A stretch of DNA of 64,000 nucleotides from Paenibacillus sp. FSL R7-0337 (GTDB lineage: Bacteria > Bacillota > Bacilli > Paenibacillales > Paenibacillaceae): contig NZ_CP150218.1 of assembly GCF_037969875.1 (NCBI RefSeq), forward strand, positions 3,286,001 to 3,350,000, in the 5' to 3' direction. Positions 8,148-16,661 of the stretch are shown here, in pieces. The position numbers and the translations under genes are program-made. A model generated the notes under the pieces. That model saw only the letters and a program-made list of their open reading frames with translations, did not search any database and was not told where the DNA came from. Numbering within the stretch: the first letter of the stretch is position 1; each line of letters opens with the position of its first letter.

Positions 8148-8759
8148 CTATTCATATACTCTTAGTTCGTTCCAGGTCTTGCTGTGCGCACCGTTCCAGG
8201 TGAGGGACTTCAAGGAATCCCACCAGGTGTAGCTGTATACGAAGCTATAATCCAGATGGGCCGGCTTAATCTCCTCCATAATCTGAATCAGACCCGCCAT
8301 ATTGGCCGGGATACCCAGCGTGCCGACGAAGCGCACCTCGAAGCTATACGCTCCGGGCACCTCCACGACCTCTACATCTCCCCCGGAAAAAGCAGACGCC
8401 GTCCGCCGGATCATCTCCGGTGTCGTCGTGCCGCTGCCCCGCAGCTTGGCCTTGATCATCTCCCGCCGGGTGGCGTAGGACTTGTTCGGATCTGAGACCA
8501 GTCCCAGCATCCGCTCCCAGCGGGCCAGCCCCCAGGTAGCCGACTCCAGCGTCTTCTGATCGTCACTGTCGGCCATGGCGTAAGCCACTTCACCGCAGGC
8601 TGCACCGGCACTGGCCTGTACAGCCTCCATCTCAGGGACGCCCTGATAATAATCGGGCAGGTACTTCATCAGATCAGGAGCGGTAATCTCCGGCCCTTCC
8701 CCTGTCACACCATCTGCCGAATAGGTCATAAGTCCATAGATACTGTCTCCATAAGCCAC
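8148..8759 (-). CDS. xkdU: XkdU/YmfQ-like baseplate protein (Mu Gp48 family)
   Basis: A 203-residue protein of the DUF2313 / Mu gp48 family, which joins baseplate wedge and fibres in contractile tails. Recognisable features are DLMKYLPDYYQ near residue 30, the LARWERMLGL segment, and KLRGSGTTTPEMI followed by VEVVEVPGAYSFEVRF. The end carries a duplicated Trp motif (SLTWNGAHSKTWNELR); the neighbouring short fibre protein also ends in LTWNQLK. It starts with GTG, two bases after the previous stop. It follows fibre-type genes here, whereas PBSX has xkdU directly after xkdT. Confidence 0.88.
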   Translation of the reverse strand: MAYGDSIYGLMTYSADGVTGEGPEITAPDLMKYLPDYYQGVPEMEAVQASAGAACGEVAYAMADSDDQKTLESATWGLARWERMLGLVSDPNKSYATRREMIKAKLRGSGTTTPEMIRRTASAFSGGDVEVVEVPGAYSFEVRFVGTLGIPANMAGLIQIMEEIKPAHLDYSFVYSYTWWDSLKSLTWNGAHSKTWNELRVYE

Positions 8760-8761
8760 AG

Positions 8762-9097
8762 CTACACCCCCTTCAGCTGGTTCCAGGTCAGCGGACCCTT
8801 GGGCAGATAATCATGGGTATGTGCAGCTGCCGGATAGACCGAAGGCTTGCCGTCCACCCCTGACCACGGAACCGTATCCGCAGCCTGGGCATAATCGACC
8901 TTGCCGTTGTTATTCGTGTCGTAGATGCTTTTCAGCATATCGCCTGTGCTCTGGCCTGCCGCCAGCAGCATATTGCTGCTGCCGCTGCCGATGAACAGCT
9001 TGCCGCTATCCGTGCAGTAGCCCAGCTCGCCTGCGGCCAGCGTACCCAGTGCACTCTCCAGGCCGCGGCGGATTTGAATCAATGTCTTCCGTGCCAT
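8762..9097 (-). CDS. Short fibre-type protein with RRG...GELG...TD repeat motif
   Basis: A 111-residue protein opening ARKTLIQIRRGLESALGTLA, then AGELGYCTDSGKLFIGSGSSN. This is the N-terminal module of many phage fibre and hyaluronidase-type tail proteins. It then reads NNNGKVDYAQAADTVPWSG and TWNQLKGV. It is a shortened paralogue of the next gene upstream, so the pair probably arose by duplication. The ATG after GGAGGCGGTGACC was chosen over a GTG two codons earlier. Confidence 0.75.
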   Translation of the reverse strand: MARKTLIQIRRGLESALGTLAAGELGYCTDSGKLFIGSGSSNMLLAAGQSTGDMLKSIYDTNNNGKVDYAQAADTVPWSGVDGKPSVYPAAAHTHDYLPKGPLTWNQLKGV

Positions 9098-9109
9098 GGT
9101 CACCGCCTC

Positions 9110-10132
9110 CTAGAATGTTCCGCCGTCGATAGTGCCTACCGTGAGCTGGTTGCCATTGGCAGAATCGTAAACGATGCTTGAGCCGTCGATGTTGACTTCA
9201 ATGCCAGTGGAGTTTACCAGAATCCCCTTACCCGGCTTGGCTGAAACACTGGTTGAGCCGACAATGATCCCATTGCCTGCCCCGACGGTCAGTGTGACAC
9301 TGTCCGCTTGCCCGCCGCCGGTAAGCCCATTCCCCGCCGTAATCGTCTGCAGCGCGCCGCCCGTCCGCACCCAGGCGCTCCCGTTCCAGCTGTAGATTTT
9401 TTGCTCATCGTCCACATAGGCCGTCCAGCCGACAGCCGGAACATAATAAGCCCAGCTACCTGCGGCATATTCTGCAATCTGACTAGTTTTACCCGCCCAG
9501 ACGCCGGTTGCGCCGGAAGGAATGATATACCGGTCGGCTTCCACGGGACTTACTGGTGGAGCCGTCAGATTCTGATCCTTCACCGAAGCCTGCGGCTCGA
9601 TATTATGCTTGGCCAGCTCGATTTCGTTTTTGATTTTTTGCGCGGACCACAGATCTGTAATCGTGGAGCCGCTGTCGTTGATCACCCTGTGCTTCGCGGC
9701 ATCGTTAAGATGCGTTGCGATTTCTGCGGCGCTCTTCGTATTCGTGCCGTCCGACACTTTATTGGGATGCCCTGCTGTAAGGTCTGCCTTAAGCACCTTG
9801 GCATACGTGGAGCCGTCAGCAATATCGTCCACCGTTCCGCTCACATCTGTTAATTTCTGCGCGTTAACCCGCCGCCAGGCGGTCCCGTCATCGAAATACA
9901 AATACCCGTTGTTACTCCCGCTGCTCACCACATACAGACGCCCCGCCGAGGCTGCCGCAGGACGCGAAGCTTCGGGACCGGACAAGGCCCGGCCCACCAT
10001 GGAGTTGGACGAACCGTCCCCGATATAAACCTCCTTCGTATCTGTACAGAAGCCCATTTCGCCCGCCTTCAGCATCCCGTAAGTGGACAGCTCGGCCCGG
10101 GTACCGCGTTTGACCTGAATAGTCTGTGCCAT
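9110..10132 (-). CDS. Tail fibre / baseplate-associated protein with DUF2793-like segment
   Basis: A 340-residue protein. The start, AQTIQVKRGTRAELSTYGML followed by KAGEMGFCTDTKEVYIGDGSS, is the fibre-anchoring module shared with the adjacent short gene. Residues 190-265 (PPVSPVEADRYIIPSGATG, WTAYVDDEQKIYSWNGSAWV) resemble DUF2793, a module of phage fibres. The rest is Gly/Thr/Val-rich and low complexity (ITAGNGLTGGG..., LTVGAGNGIIVGSTSVS), as expected of a beta-structured shaft. The ATG after AGAGGTGTAAT was chosen; an earlier start would overlap the upstream gene. It is likely a secondary fibre or shaft; receptor unknown. Confidence 0.78.
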   Translation of the reverse strand: MAQTIQVKRGTRAELSTYGMLKAGEMGFCTDTKEVYIGDGSSNSMVGRALSGPEASRPAAASAGRLYVVSSGSNNGYLYFDDGTAWRRVNAQKLTDVSGTVDDIADGSTYAKVLKADLTAGHPNKVSDGTNTKSAAEIATHLNDAAKHRVINDSGSTITDLWSAQKIKNEIELAKHNIEPQASVKDQNLTAPPVSPVEADRYIIPSGATGVWAGKTSQIAEYAAGSWAYYVPAVGWTAYVDDEQKIYSWNGSAWVRTGGALQTITAGNGLTGGGQADSVTLTVGAGNGIIVGSTSVSAKPGKGILVNSTGIEVNIDGSSIVYDSANGNQLTVGTIDGGTF

Positions 10133-10133
10133 A

Positions 10134-10547
10134 TTACACCTCTCTTCTAAAAGATCCGCCGTCAATCAGACCGGCCTGTTTATAACGCTCCAGCTCACGC
10201 TGCGTAGCCGTAAGTCCGCCCTGTAACTGGTTCACATCATCCGCTTCCACGGTATCCCCCGGGGTCTCATAAGTCACATAGACTTCGGGCACATCCGCAT
10301 AGATGTTGATGAGACGCCGCCAAGGGGCCTCGTCCGGGAAAGAGACCGAGTAATTCCGCACCTCAGTCCCGCTGAAGCGTGAGCCTGTGTACACGGCCAG
10401 CGTCTGATTGTTAATATTGTCGTGGGCCAGCAGTCCGCTGAATGCACCACCTGTAAGCCGAAGCCTCTCCTCTACAACATGACTGCCGCCGTTTGCCTTT
10501 TTGTTCAGCTTATCCTGATAGACATCGATCTGCTCCGGATATCCCAT
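10134..10547 (-). CDS. Conserved phage-tail locus protein, unknown function
   Basis: A 137-residue soluble protein beginning MGYPEQIDVYQDKLNKKANG. The middle has aromatic beta-strand-like sequence (WRRLINIYADVPEVYVTYET) and the end is a short coiled coil (LTATQRELERYKQAG). I recall relatives in Paenibacillus phages misnamed as phosphoglucomutase; no catalytic motif of that enzyme is present. The position between the baseplate J-like gene and the fibres, with two-base spacing on each side, suggests a structural or adaptor role. Confidence 0.7.
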   Translation of the reverse strand: MGYPEQIDVYQDKLNKKANGGSHVVEERLRLTGGAFSGLLAHDNINNQTLAVYTGSRFSGTEVRNYSVSFPDEAPWRRLINIYADVPEVYVTYETPGDTVEADDVNQLQGGLTATQRELERYKQAGLIDGGSFRREV

Positions 10548-10549
10548 GC

Positions 10550-11608
10550 CTACACCTCCAGTACGACATTGCCGAACAGCGGCACTTCTGTCTCCAGCAG
10601 AGGGATATTTGCCGTTCCGCCGTTCAGCTTAAGTAAGCTATAGTCCACTACGCCCTCCGTATTCAGCAGCAATGCGCCAATGACCGATTGACTGATATAG
10701 GTAGCGGCAAAAGCCTTCTCCTTACGATACTTCTCCAGGAGCGCGGTAAAAGCTTGAATAACCGGCTGCAGCGCATAGCCTGCCGCCAACGTGACCTTCG
10801 CGGTCACGCTGATTGTGCGGCCCGTGGCCGATTCCACCGTCACCACCGCCCCCACCGGAGCCTGGCCCTCGCCAAGACCCGGCGCAGGATCGATGAACTG
10901 CTGCACCTGAGAGACCAGCAGCGGGGAGGCGGGCTGATGCTCCGCATTCACAATGACCACCTTGACTGTCTTCGGTCCGGCCCACAGCGGGAAGACCCGC
11001 GCTCCCCCTACGCCCTGAATCTGCTGTGCCCACTCCATATAATGATATTTATTGCCGCTCGTTGCAGGCCGCCGGGCCGAATCGAAGTACCGCTGACGCA
11101 GCGCTTCATCCGTCTCCGCATCCGTGCCGGGAACCAGCAGGCCCGTAATCTCTCCCCGGGCCAGTCCCGGGATATAATCAATCGGCAGCAGCGCGCCTGA
11201 ATACTGATTCCCCTCCGTCCCGGCGGTCTCGCTCTCCAGGCGGTACGTCCCCGGAGACAGCTTCTCTGCCGCACTATAATGAAGCAGTCCCAGGGAGAAG
11301 CGGCTGCCCAGCGGAATGTCCAGAGGCTGTTCGCCGCTGGTATAGAACCTCGCGCCAAGCTGCGCTTTGCCTGCGGGATGACGCTTCAGCCCTGTCCAGG
11401 CAATGGTTCGTTCCAGATATTCGCCGTCCGCCGTATCCGGGAAGAACAGATTATTACTGACCTCAAGCTCAAGATACATCTGGGCCATTTCAGCCGCTGC
11501 CGGCGCAAGCGCATCATAGATAATACTTCCCTCTCGCTTATCCAGCCCCTCTGGAACCCGATCCAGCATACGTTCCAGCAGAGCCTCGTATGTCTGATCC
11601 TCATACAC
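10550..11608 (-). CDS. xkdT: Baseplate J-like wedge protein, XkdT
   Basis: A 352-residue Baseplate_J family protein, a wedge component of the contractile-tail baseplate. Typical features: DKREGSIIYDALAPAAAE near residue 22, the DGEYLERTIAWTGLKRHPA region near residue 60, and the GTDAETDEALRQRYFDSARR segment, then GNKYHYMEWAQQIQGVGGAR. The start is a GTG overlapping the end of xkdS (GTGTATGA) with AAAGGAGGGG upstream; a longer frame upstream would read antiphase through xkdS and is rejected. Confidence 0.93.
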   Translation of the reverse strand: MYEDQTYEALLERMLDRVPEGLDKREGSIIYDALAPAAAEMAQMYLELEVSNNLFFPDTADGEYLERTIAWTGLKRHPAGKAQLGARFYTSGEQPLDIPLGSRFSLGLLHYSAAEKLSPGTYRLESETAGTEGNQYSGALLPIDYIPGLARGEITGLLVPGTDAETDEALRQRYFDSARRPATSGNKYHYMEWAQQIQGVGGARVFPLWAGPKTVKVVIVNAEHQPASPLLVSQVQQFIDPAPGLGEGQAPVGAVVTVESATGRTISVTAKVTLAAGYALQPVIQAFTALLEKYRKEKAFAATYISQSVIGALLLNTEGVVDYSLLKLNGGTANIPLLETEVPLFGNVVLEV

Positions 11609-12029
11609 TGGCCATCCCCTCCTTTCTAAGCTCCAAATCACCGTATACTGTGACAGCGATGCAGCTGAAGCTAACCGTATCTCCTTCAAAAAGAATCTCC
11701 ACATCCTCAAGCGCCAGAATCCGCTCATCTTGAAGCAGCGCATCGCTGATCAGCCGGCGCAGCTCCGGCCGGGCCAGCAGCCTGTCCTGACCCAGCACCA
11801 GCTTCCACTCCGTTCCGTAGTCCGCGCTATAGATCAGGTGCTCATAACGGCTGGTTTGCAGTACCTTGATTGCTGCCTGCTTCACCGCTTTAAGCCCGTC
11901 TACCCGCCCGCCGATCCGCCCGTGCTCCCAGTCCATCCGGTACGTCAGACTCGGGGCATTCCCCGGAGCGGTCACATTCCCTTCCAGCGCTCCCGTCACC
12001 GGACCGGATCTGCCTATTGCCGGAATCAT
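11601..12029 (-). CDS. xkdS: XkdS, gp25-like baseplate protein (DUF2634)
   Basis: A 142-residue protein with the TYRMDWEHGRIGGRVDGLKA stretch and AIKVLQTSRYEHLIYSADYG, typical of DUF2634. That family is the PBSX counterpart of T4 gp25/gpW that links tail tube hub and wedges. It overlaps xkdR by four bases (ATGA) and xkdT by eight. The order R-S-T is exactly that of PBSX. Confidence 0.93.
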   Translation of the reverse strand: MIPAIGRSGPVTGALEGNVTAPGNAPSLTYRMDWEHGRIGGRVDGLKAVKQAAIKVLQTSRYEHLIYSADYGTEWKLVLGQDRLLARPELRRLISDALLQDERILALEDVEILFEGDTVSFSCIAVTVYGDLELRKEGMASV

Positions 12030-12319
12030 AGGTCCACCAGCCGATCGAGGACAATATAGCTCTGTCCGCCTTGCATCCGCACGAGCAGCACGCGGTCTCC
12101 CGCTTCAAGTCCACGGCGAAGCAGGATCTCCCGGCCCTCGATCACAGCCTTGCTCTCCATCACGGATTCAACCACAACCAGTGCGGCTCCTGTCAGCAGT
12201 AGCCGCTGCTCTACCTGAATCTGCAGCGGCTGTGCCAGAACCACCGTCCCATAAGAAAAAGCCACCGGATTCGTATTGGATACGGCCCCGAGGCTTGCCT
12301 GTTTGATAATATCGAGCAT
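12026..12319 (-). CDS. xkdR: XkdR (DUF2577) baseplate protein
   Basis: A 97-residue protein with the DUF2577 pattern: VSNTNPVAFSYGTVV, PLQIQVEQRLLL, then LEAGDRVLLVRMQGGQSYIVLDR. In PBSX-like tails it lies between the hub protein XkdQ and XkdS and is thought to be part of the spike or hub (family-level knowledge). It overlaps xkdS by ATGA. Confidence 0.92.
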   Translation of the reverse strand: MLDIIKQASLGAVSNTNPVAFSYGTVVLAQPLQIQVEQRLLLTGAALVVVESVMESKAVIEGREILLRRGLEAGDRVLLVRMQGGQSYIVLDRLVDL

Positions 12320-12324
12320 GTTGT

Positions 12325-13287
12325 CTACACCACCTTAATGTCTAGGGACATCGTATGCTCCCCTCCGGAAATTTTATGGCTGCATTGATCCACCAGGAAC
12401 AGCTGTGTCTGGAATTCATCCAGCAGCACATAAATGAAGTTCCCTGCCCTCACCCGTATATCGCCAATAGCCTGCACGGAGAGACTGACCTTCTCGCGGT
12501 TATGCTGCTTCAGCAGATTGTCTGCTTTCTCCTGGATTTGCGCAGCATTCGCATTATCATCCGCTTTCTGGTAGAGATGCAGGATGCCCCAGCGTTTTAC
12601 ATTCTCCTTATCCGTAACCGGATAGAACTCGCGCTTCCCTGTCTTTTCGTTATCCTGGTAGAGCAGGATCGTATTGTACGTATTATCGTCAATGCTTCTT
12701 TTCAGCGAATAATCATACAGGTAATGGCCTGCCCCCAGAATCACATTCAGCAGCATGGACTGCGGACTGCGCAGCGTCAGCTTGCCGTAATCATCATAGA
12801 AGGCCATCAGCTGGCCCTTATACTGCAGCTCACTGCCGACCGCACCCATAATAATATCGAGCAGCTTCTTGCCGTCTTCGATCAGCGAGGGTATCTTGTA
12901 CTCCGCCGGTTCCAGTAATCCAAGCCGCAAGCCGCGGTCTTTGGCAATGGTACTAATGACCTCAGCCGCAGTAACATCCTGAAGCACATAACTGCCATTG
13001 CCCAGCAGATAGCGGATCTGATCGTACGCCGTCAGCTTGATCTCCTGATTCGCACCCGTGTCAATGCTGAAGACGAAGCCGTAGAATACATCGACTCCGT
13101 CTCTGCGGAACTGCACAATATCACCGTTGCTGATCGCGAATTTCTTATGCTGATAGATACCGCTGTCCACCAGCGTAAGCTCAAGCGTCGCAGGCTTGCC
13201 GGTCCGGGTTGTTTTCCACGTGATATCCGTAACGATTCCGGCAATATTCCAGATGGCGCCTTCCTTATTAATTATGATTAATTCCAT
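12325..13287 (-). CDS. xkdQ: XkdQ hub/gpD-like tail protein
   Basis: A 320-residue protein related to gpD/late-control hub proteins. The start MELIIINKEGAIWNIAGIVT, the central DVFYGFVFSIDTGANQEIKLTAYDQ region and QDVTAAEVISTIAKDRGLRL are typical of XkdQ. It presumably forms the trimeric hub that caps the tube at the baseplate. The ATG after GGAGGCCGTGGCG was chosen over a GTG two codons upstream. Confidence 0.93.
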   Translation of the reverse strand: MELIIINKEGAIWNIAGIVTDITWKTTRTGKPATLELTLVDSGIYQHKKFAISNGDIVQFRRDGVDVFYGFVFSIDTGANQEIKLTAYDQIRYLLGNGSYVLQDVTAAEVISTIAKDRGLRLGLLEPAEYKIPSLIEDGKKLLDIIMGAVGSELQYKGQLMAFYDDYGKLTLRSPQSMLLNVILGAGHYLYDYSLKRSIDDNTYNTILLYQDNEKTGKREFYPVTDKENVKRWGILHLYQKADDNANAAQIQEKADNLLKQHNREKVSLSVQAIGDIRVRAGNFIYVLLDEFQTQLFLVDQCSHKISGGEHTMSLDIKVV

Positions 13288-13299
13288 CGCCACGGCCTC

Positions 13300-14046
13300 C
13301 TAAGACAGCTTGATCACTCGGCCAATTTTGAGCTTCTTCAGTTCGCTGTCCGAGATATTGTTCAGCTTTTGCAGCGTTTTGGATTTACTGCCGTCACCGA
13401 GCAGCTTTTGGGCCACCGACCAGAGCGTATCCCCGGCTTTGAGCGTATAGGTAGCAGGCACTGCCTTCTCGCTTGCCCGTTTCTGCTGCTTCTTCACTTC
13501 ACCGGTGCTGCCAACCTTCACAGCTAACGCCTGATAGAACACATACTTCTTGAGTCCAAGTGTATAATCGATATCCCCCGAGGACCCCGCACTCAGCTTC
13601 CAGGAGAAGTTCTCAATACTGACCGCCATATTAATGCCAATATCCCCGGTAAAGGTCTGCTGCGCCTGCGTCCTGGCCTGCCTCAGCCAATCTGGGGTTT
13701 GCATATTCTGCACGTTCGCCGACTTCAGCCCTGAAAAAACAAACCGGACCGGCCTGCGGCTGAGCATCCATTTACGGATCAGCTCTACATACTCATAGGG
13801 CTTCAGCAGCTTGCCGGCATTCTCGCCGGAATACACCACGAACGGATAATACTGTGCCGGGAACATACTCTCAATCGTAATCTCCGTCAGCTTCGGATAA
13901 GCAATCGCGTTGATTTCACCAAAATCCACGATCGTATAGCTTTTGCCATCGCTGTTCTCCTTGATCTCCAGCGTCTCAGGGTTCACCGGAAGCCGGATCA
14001 CCTCTTCATAATTATTGAAGCTAAGATAGAATCCATACTCCTCCAT
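13300..14046 (-). CDS. xkdP: XkdP LysM-domain tail protein
   Basis: A 248-residue protein. Residues 1-175 resemble the XkdP tube-initiation or hub-adaptor domain (FNNYEEVIRLPVNPETLEIK, FGEINAIAYPKLTEITIES, FPAQYYPFVV). After a basic linker a single C-terminal LysM domain follows (YTLKAGDTLWSVAQKLLGDG ... LNNISDSELKKLKIGRVIKL), which binds peptidoglycan in the family. It is analogous to T4 gp53 / P2 gpX. It starts one base after the tape-measure stop. Confidence 0.92.
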   Translation of the reverse strand: MEEYGFYLSFNNYEEVIRLPVNPETLEIKENSDGKSYTIVDFGEINAIAYPKLTEITIESMFPAQYYPFVVYSGENAGKLLKPYEYVELIRKWMLSRRPVRFVFSGLKSANVQNMQTPDWLRQARTQAQQTFTGDIGINMAVSIENFSWKLSAGSSGDIDYTLGLKKYVFYQALAVKVGSTGEVKKQQKRASEKAVPATYTLKAGDTLWSVAQKLLGDGSKSKTLQKLNNISDSELKKLKIGRVIKLS

Positions 14047-14047
14047 G

Positions 14048-15880
14048 TTACGTGTACACCCCCTGCGCCGTAGAGACGAACTCCTCTTTCAGCTTCTGCC
14101 CGATCTTCGTGATGATGGAGTCAATATCGCCGGAATTATTAATATTCCCTGTTGTTACCTGCACCGTTGGCGTCAGCTCGACAAAATTCTGAATCGACTG
14201 AATCTCCGCCAGCTCCCGCAGCATATCCAGATCATCACTGGAGATATCGACCTTTTCTTTGATCTTGCCTACCTCGCCCACCTTGCCGATATTATTCATG
14301 CTCGTGGCAGCGGTCTGGGCAGTGTTTGGAGAAGTATCCTCCTTTTGCTTGGCTGGCTCCAGCTTGGTATTAAATTTAGTAACGACATCCTGTACTTTAC
14401 CCTTGTATTCCTCCACACTCTTGGAGGCATCTACGAATTCCTTCTTCGGTGTATTGTATACATCCTTAGTCGATTTAGGTTCTACCAGCGTGCCTTGAAC
14501 GTTCTTGATCATATCACTGAAGACATGCGGGTTCTCCGTCTCCAGGAAGTTAGGCTTGAAATCAGCCAAGAATTCAAAGCCTGGAACTTTGCTTAACCAT
14601 CCTGCCAGCGTTTGAACTCCTCTAAGCACGAAGTTTATACCTTCAGCTATGGCTTTGACGAACCCGCCTGCAAAGCTTTCAACACCTAATGCCATTTGAT
14701 ACATGAAGCCCAGGAAGTTCGTAGCCAGGTCATAAAACAGCTTTTGCACCGCATACGTCGGATCAATAAACAAGTTACGGAAGAAGTCTGCAAAGGAGAC
14801 AAAGTTATTGTACAGACCGATTACAAAATTCTCTATGGTTGCCCTCAGCCAGCCAAACGCTCCCCCGATAAAAGCCACTACCGCGTCTACGGATACTCCC
14901 GCTTGCTGCAAAATGTAAATAAGCAGCGCTACAGCAGCAACAATTAAAAGGATCGGCCACATGCCTACAAGCCATGCAGCAGCAAGACTATACAACTGCA
15001 CAATCATCGCCGCTATGAAGACAATGGCAATGGCCGCAAGGATCGGCCCTACAACATCCCAGTTCTCCTGAAAGGCTGTGAACATATACATGATGCCGTC
15101 CACCACTTCGCTAATCACCGTAGCAATGACCAAGAAGCCGTTCGCTATCAGATTTAGAGCCGTAGTCATTCCTTCAGACTGAAACGCATTGTTCAAGGTA
15201 TCCAGAATCGGACGCAACGCAACAATCGCTTTTTGACCCATCAATTCAACTGCGTTGTCCATGTTGCCTTGGAGCTTGCCCCATTTTTCCTTATCTTTGT
15301 CAGAGGCATTGGCGACTACTGCCTTCGTGCCCAGTTCTTTCACCTTATCAAATACGCTCCCAAGGTCCAGTGCGCCTAATGAATCCTTTGCTTTGGAGAG
15401 GAATCCGGGCTCCGCTGCTTTTTTCTCCTTCTCAGCCTTTTCTTTTTCCTTGTCTTCCGCCTTTTCCTTCTTCTTGTCCAAAATATACCCTACTGCTTTT
15501 TCACCCACGTATGTGATTAACTCGAACCCGCTGACATCCAGCGCCTTCATTATTTTTTGCACTTTTCCCATGAACCCGTTTTTGGCATCCCGGACATCAT
15601 TATCATCCGGACCATCGCCATCCGAACTGTCAGCAGAGCGGCGGGATCGTGACGAAGCACCTTCCTCTGACAGGCGTCTGGCTGCTTCCTGCGACTGCAT
15701 GAATCCTTCCATGAAAGACTTGTTCTTCTCTTCATACACCCGCTCCAGGATCTGCTGCAGACCACTAAGCGAGTGGCTGGCCCGGTTGAAATTCTGGTTC
15801 AGCCGGTCCCACTGTGAGTTTACATTTTGCCAGACGGTTAGTGCAGTTACGGGAACCAGCGCTGTACTTGTAATTTCCAT
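14048..15880 (-). CDS. Tail tape-measure protein (XkdO-type, short)
   Basis: A 610-residue protein directly downstream of the frameshifting chaperone pair, the universal position of tape measures. Residues 1-170 are charged and probably coiled coil (KKKEKAEDKEKEKAEKEKKA), residues 250-330 are strongly hydrophobic (ILAAIAIVFIAAMIVQLYSL, ILLIVAAVALLIYILQQAG), and the C-terminus is amphipathic. At the usual rule of about 0.15 nm per residue this would set a tail near 90 nm; that number is inference. PBSX XkdO is about twice as long, so this tail would be short. A good site, GAAGGGGGTGAAAGA, precedes the ATG. Confidence 0.88.
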   Translation of the reverse strand: MEITSTALVPVTALTVWQNVNSQWDRLNQNFNRASHSLSGLQQILERVYEEKNKSFMEGFMQSQEAARRLSEEGASSRSRRSADSSDGDGPDDNDVRDAKNGFMGKVQKIMKALDVSGFELITYVGEKAVGYILDKKKEKAEDKEKEKAEKEKKAAEPGFLSKAKDSLGALDLGSVFDKVKELGTKAVVANASDKDKEKWGKLQGNMDNAVELMGQKAIVALRPILDTLNNAFQSEGMTTALNLIANGFLVIATVISEVVDGIMYMFTAFQENWDVVGPILAAIAIVFIAAMIVQLYSLAAAWLVGMWPILLIVAAVALLIYILQQAGVSVDAVVAFIGGAFGWLRATIENFVIGLYNNFVSFADFFRNLFIDPTYAVQKLFYDLATNFLGFMYQMALGVESFAGGFVKAIAEGINFVLRGVQTLAGWLSKVPGFEFLADFKPNFLETENPHVFSDMIKNVQGTLVEPKSTKDVYNTPKKEFVDASKSVEEYKGKVQDVVTKFNTKLEPAKQKEDTSPNTAQTAATSMNNIGKVGEVGKIKEKVDISSDDLDMLRELAEIQSIQNFVELTPTVQVTTGNINNSGDIDSIITKIGQKLKEEFVSTAQGVYT

Positions 15881-15893
15881 TCTTTCACCCCCT

Positions 15894-16076
15894 TCATCGT
15901 TTCTTCCCCTTGCTCCGCGCGCGCTCCCGCTTCTCCTTGTCCACGCGTACGGAGATCATGGCATAGATCGCCGCGCGTTCGCGGATGGAGAGCTTCATCA
16001 GCTCATGCGGCAGAATATGCAGCTCATGGAGGGCGTAGTAGGCCAGATTAGCCTCACCATCGCCCTCGTTGATTAG
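15894..16076 (-). CDS. -1 frame extension of the tail-assembly chaperone (GT-type)
   Basis: Sixty codons in the -1 frame relative to the upstream chaperone, with no credible independent start. Read from the slip codon it gives LINEGDGEANLAYYALHELH, then ILPHELMKLSIRERAAIYAM and a very basic end (VDKEKRERARSKGKKR). The HELxxLSxRERAAIYAMI pattern is what one sees in T-type extensions of tail chaperones. Fused to the 140-residue upstream protein it makes a 200-residue product. See the slip signal at 16029-16082. Confidence 0.85.
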   Translation of the reverse strand, partial: LINEGDGEANLAYYALHELHILPHELMKLSIRERAAIYAMISVRVDKEKRERARSKGKKR

Positions 16077-16082
16077 TTTTTT
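16029..16082 (-). promoter_or_regulatory. Programmed -1 ribosomal frameshift signal
   Basis: The last codons of the chaperone read GTA AAA AAC TAA, containing the canonical slippery heptamer A AAA AAC (16082-16076). Eight bases later begins a stem GAGGGCG (16067-16061) pairing with CGCCCTC (16035-16029), with a second AGGC/GCCT pairing inside the loop. Slippage by -1 continues exactly into the 60-codon extension and avoids the stop. Heptamer, spacing and stem match known stimulators. Confidence 0.88.
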
Positions 16083-16495
16083 ACGTCATCTACCAGCTCA
16101 TTCATGTCTGTGGCGAAGCCGTTCAGGGCCTGTACACGTTCCCCAAGCGCAGCGAATTCTCCGGGCAGCAGCATTTTGCGCAGCAGCGATTCGGCACCCA
16201 TCACCCCGTAGGAGCGTTGAAGCTCCGTATTCTTCAGATCCGGATGCACAATGCTTGCCGTCATCAGCTTCGCCATATATTCATTGGGATCGATGTCCGT
16301 AGTGTAGGTGCCGTTCTTTCCTTTGACCTTGCGGGTAGCTGCCTTACGGCATTCCTGGTTCTCTTCCTCATTCATACTGCGCAGCTTCCAGACGGCAGGG
16401 TTACCTTCCTTGTCCTTGAACCGCAGCGAGACCGCGAATTCCTCTGTTGTATCACAAGCCGCATTTTGCGCAAAAAACAAGCTTAATTCACTCAT
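16073..16495 (-). CDS. xkdN: Tail-assembly chaperone, XkdN-like (G-type product)
   Basis: A 140-residue cytoplasmic protein that by family role keeps the tape measure soluble while the tube polymerises. It starts MSELSLFFAQNAACDTTEEF; the middle (VWKLRSMNEEENQECRKAAT, NEYMAKLMTASIVHPDLKN) is typical of XkdN, and the acidic end (NELVDDVKN) carries the slip site. It lies between the tube and the tape measure, as in PBSX. The ratio of G to GT product would be set by the frameshift. Confidence 0.9.
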   Translation of the reverse strand: MSELSLFFAQNAACDTTEEFAVSLRFKDKEGNPAVWKLRSMNEEENQECRKAATRKVKGKNGTYTTDIDPNEYMAKLMTASIVHPDLKNTELQRSYGVMGAESLLRKMLLPGEFAALGERVQALNGFATDMNELVDDVKN

Positions 16496-16661
16496 GTTGT
16501 TCCTCCCGGATTCTTATTGTGTTAGGGCAGCGAAGAGGCCCTCCGCAGAATACCGCCGCACAGCAGCTATGGCTTCAATGATCCTCCAGATACTTTGCGG
16601 GAGCCCCCGAACCTATTCATTCATTTACTCTTTTACAACCTGCGGATAGCCCGCTTATGCT

